64,000 bases of DNA from Geosiphon pyriformis (taxonomy: Eukaryota > Glomeromycota > Glomeromycetes > Archaeosporales > Geosiphonaceae), in contig JAAOMT010000470.1 of NCBI GenBank assembly GCA_016748015.1, forward strand, positions 1-64,000, in the 5' to 3' direction. The notes beneath the pieces are model-generated. The model searched no databases. It was not told the origin of the DNA and worked only from the letters and a program-made list of their open reading frames with translations. How positions within the stretch are numbered: the first letter of the stretch is position 1; each line of letters opens with the position of its first letter. The position numbers were made by a program, and so were the translations under genes. This document shows, in pieces, positions 62,640 through 64,000 of this stretch.

Positions 62640-63480
62640 TAACTAAAATCTTAATCCAAATACAAATCAGGTTGACATAAATTTTTTTAAAAAAAATTTT
62701 TTAATTAAAGCAAAAAAATATTAATCTTTAAACTAATAAATATATTTTTTAAAGATAAAGATATAGGCTAAAAAAAATAATTTCTTATTTTGTTTTAATT
62801 TAATAAATAATAATACAGAAATACAAAAAACAGTAACAAGTTATTAAGTTATATTTGATCTAAGAAACAGAAAGTAAAATTTAAATTAGATTTTAATACT
62901 ATTATTTTAATATTTAACAACATAAATAAAGTCTTGAAAATAAAAATTTTCAAAAATTTATCAAAATTAAAACTACTAAAAATCATTCAAAAATTAGACA
63001 CATATTCAGTTGTAAAAAATTTGATAAAAATATTTATATATATTATTTTTAGTTAACTTATAACACATTCTTAATTTCAAAAAAATCTTAAAAAATTATT
63101 AATATTCAAAAAAAACCCTAAAACTAATAAATACTTTTAATAAATAACATTAATTCTTAGTAATAATATTATTTTCCTCATTTATAAGACTTAAATTACT
63201 AATTATTACATAGATTTAATATTATATAATAGCGTTTTAATCAATATTATACTTAGTATTTTTTTGATATAATTAAAAAAAAAATTAATTTAACTTATGA
63301 TTAATATTTATAAAAACAAGAAAAAAGTCTAAAAATTGTTAAAGCTGTTCTTATTCAAATTAATGAAGTTTATATTAAAACTAATATAAAAGTATTAAAA
63401 ACAAAAGATTATATCATAATTGTTGAAAATAATTAATTAAAAAAACAAAAGCTCTTTTTAATTATAAACTTTATAAACTT
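62640..63480 (+). pseudogene. Ty3/gypsy-type aspartic protease region relic
   Basis: The + strand fragment at 63338-63480 reads VKAVLIQINEVYIKTN, then KVLKTKDYIIIVENN, stop, LKKQK, which has the layout of the strand-turn-strand end of retropepsin-like domains in gypsy elements (IxxxFIxTDxxVxxAxxYxIIVGNxWL). The catalytic DTGA part is not identifiable. It follows the gag relic in the expected order. Confidence 0.4.
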
Positions 63481-64000
63481 ATAATTTAAAATAAGTTTTA
63501 ATTAAATGTTATTATTAAACTGTTTTTTTTGCTGTAATTTAATAACAACAATAAAACAGTAATAATAATAACTCTAATTATTTTAAAAACTCTAAAAAAA
63601 AAAAAAAAAGATAAAGATAAAAAAACCAAATTAGTTTTTATTATTTTCAGTAATAATAGTAATTCTTTGAATAATATATAAGCTAACAATAAAGAATTAA
63701 TTTTTAATAGAAAATTATTTATTGGCTATATTATAATATATTCAAAAAAATATTCAAATATCAACTTAAAAAAAAGCAAAATAGATTTATTAATAATATT
63801 ACTTATGTACTTAATACTAATACAATTATTTTTTTTACTCTCTAAGTAATAAATATAAGTATTGTTTATTCTTTTTTAAGATTTAAAATTAATTAGTTTA
63901 GTTTCTAATAAAAAAATTAAAGTTGTACAAAATTATTTAAAAAAAAATATTTGAAATTCAATTTTTGATAATTAAATAAAAAAAACTCAGTAAAAATAAC
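63481..64000. other. AT-rich end of window, no recognisable gene
   Basis: AT-rich with an A-run at 63594-63609. The element at 61-63.5 kb probably continues here, but no motif is left. Confidence 0.45.

Noticed and set aside
1-64000. tRNA or rRNA genes
   Set aside because: No cloverleaf-like GC-rich segment with a GGTTCGAAT-type arm and no rRNA core words were seen in either strand by eye.

Overview
The window looks like the left end of a fungal chromosome. It opens with a (CCCTAA)n telomere on the + strand, so the chromosome end is at base 1. The rest is extremely AT-rich and almost entirely transposon debris, with two short islands of normal base composition that carry intron-containing genes. 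TTAGGG telomeres, Tad/I-like LINEs with an RNase H domain, Ty3/gypsy relics that include a dUTPase, and Crinkler-type (CRN-like) nuclease-kinase genes together suggest an early-diverging fungus. An arbuscular mycorrhizal fungus (Glomeromycotina) is my best guess. That is inference: no rRNA or housekeeping gene is present to confirm it.

Layout. 1-2235: telomere grading into degenerate hexamer repeats (CCCTAA, then CCCTAT, then CCCTATAAATAT, then pyrimidine-rich NNNTAT units), with one interstitial CCCTAA block. 5.33-7.62 kb (-): a decayed LINE relative that carries only the first ORF and the LINE 3' tail. 7.6-12.0 kb: AT-rich remains with a weak Ty3 integrase trace. 12.0-18.7 kb (-): LINE-A, the best preserved copy. 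21.0-23.1 kb (-): gene 1, a five-exon coiled-coil / PD-(D/E)XK / protein-kinase gene with a fully consistent splice model (569 aa). 23.8-30.6 kb (+): LINE-B. 31.1-37.8 kb (+): LINE-C, the most decayed. 38.0-43.2 kb: LTR-like repeat, Ty3 gag relic, dUTPase relic and another LINE 3' end. 43.2-50.1 kb (+): LINE-D, a second subfamily. 50.1-54.1 kb: LTR-like repeat, gag relic (+) and Ty3 reverse-transcriptase relic (-). 54.98-56.17 kb (+): gene 2, a paralogue of gene 1 in inverted orientation, running into an 880-base assembly gap. 57.3-57.6 kb: an orphan 3' exon. 59.3-64 kb: LINE 5' fragment, LTR-like repeat and gag/protease relic.

Main biological point. Genes 1 and 2 share a nearly identical proximal promoter (2 mismatches in 92 bp next to the ATG), the same coiled-coil first exon and the same intron-1 phase, yet encode different downstream PD-(D/E)XK modules. 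Gene 1 continues into a protein kinase with an HRD motif and DFE in place of DFG; the end of gene 2 is hidden by the gap. This resembles modular CRN or polymorphic-toxin genes in which a constant front is joined to exchangeable effector ends. The pair lies in an inverted arrangement across about 30 kb of LINEs in a subtelomere.

The LINE copies form a decay series. Trp, Gln and Arg codons become stops and catalytic Asp/Glu become Asn/Lys, all as C-to-T or G-to-A changes. Only LINE-A keeps an FVDD reverse-transcriptase site. All four large copies keep a 4-5 base ATGA/TAATG overlap between ORF1 and ORF2, which points to coupled translation. No tRNA, rRNA, CRISPR or bacterial-type feature was seen.
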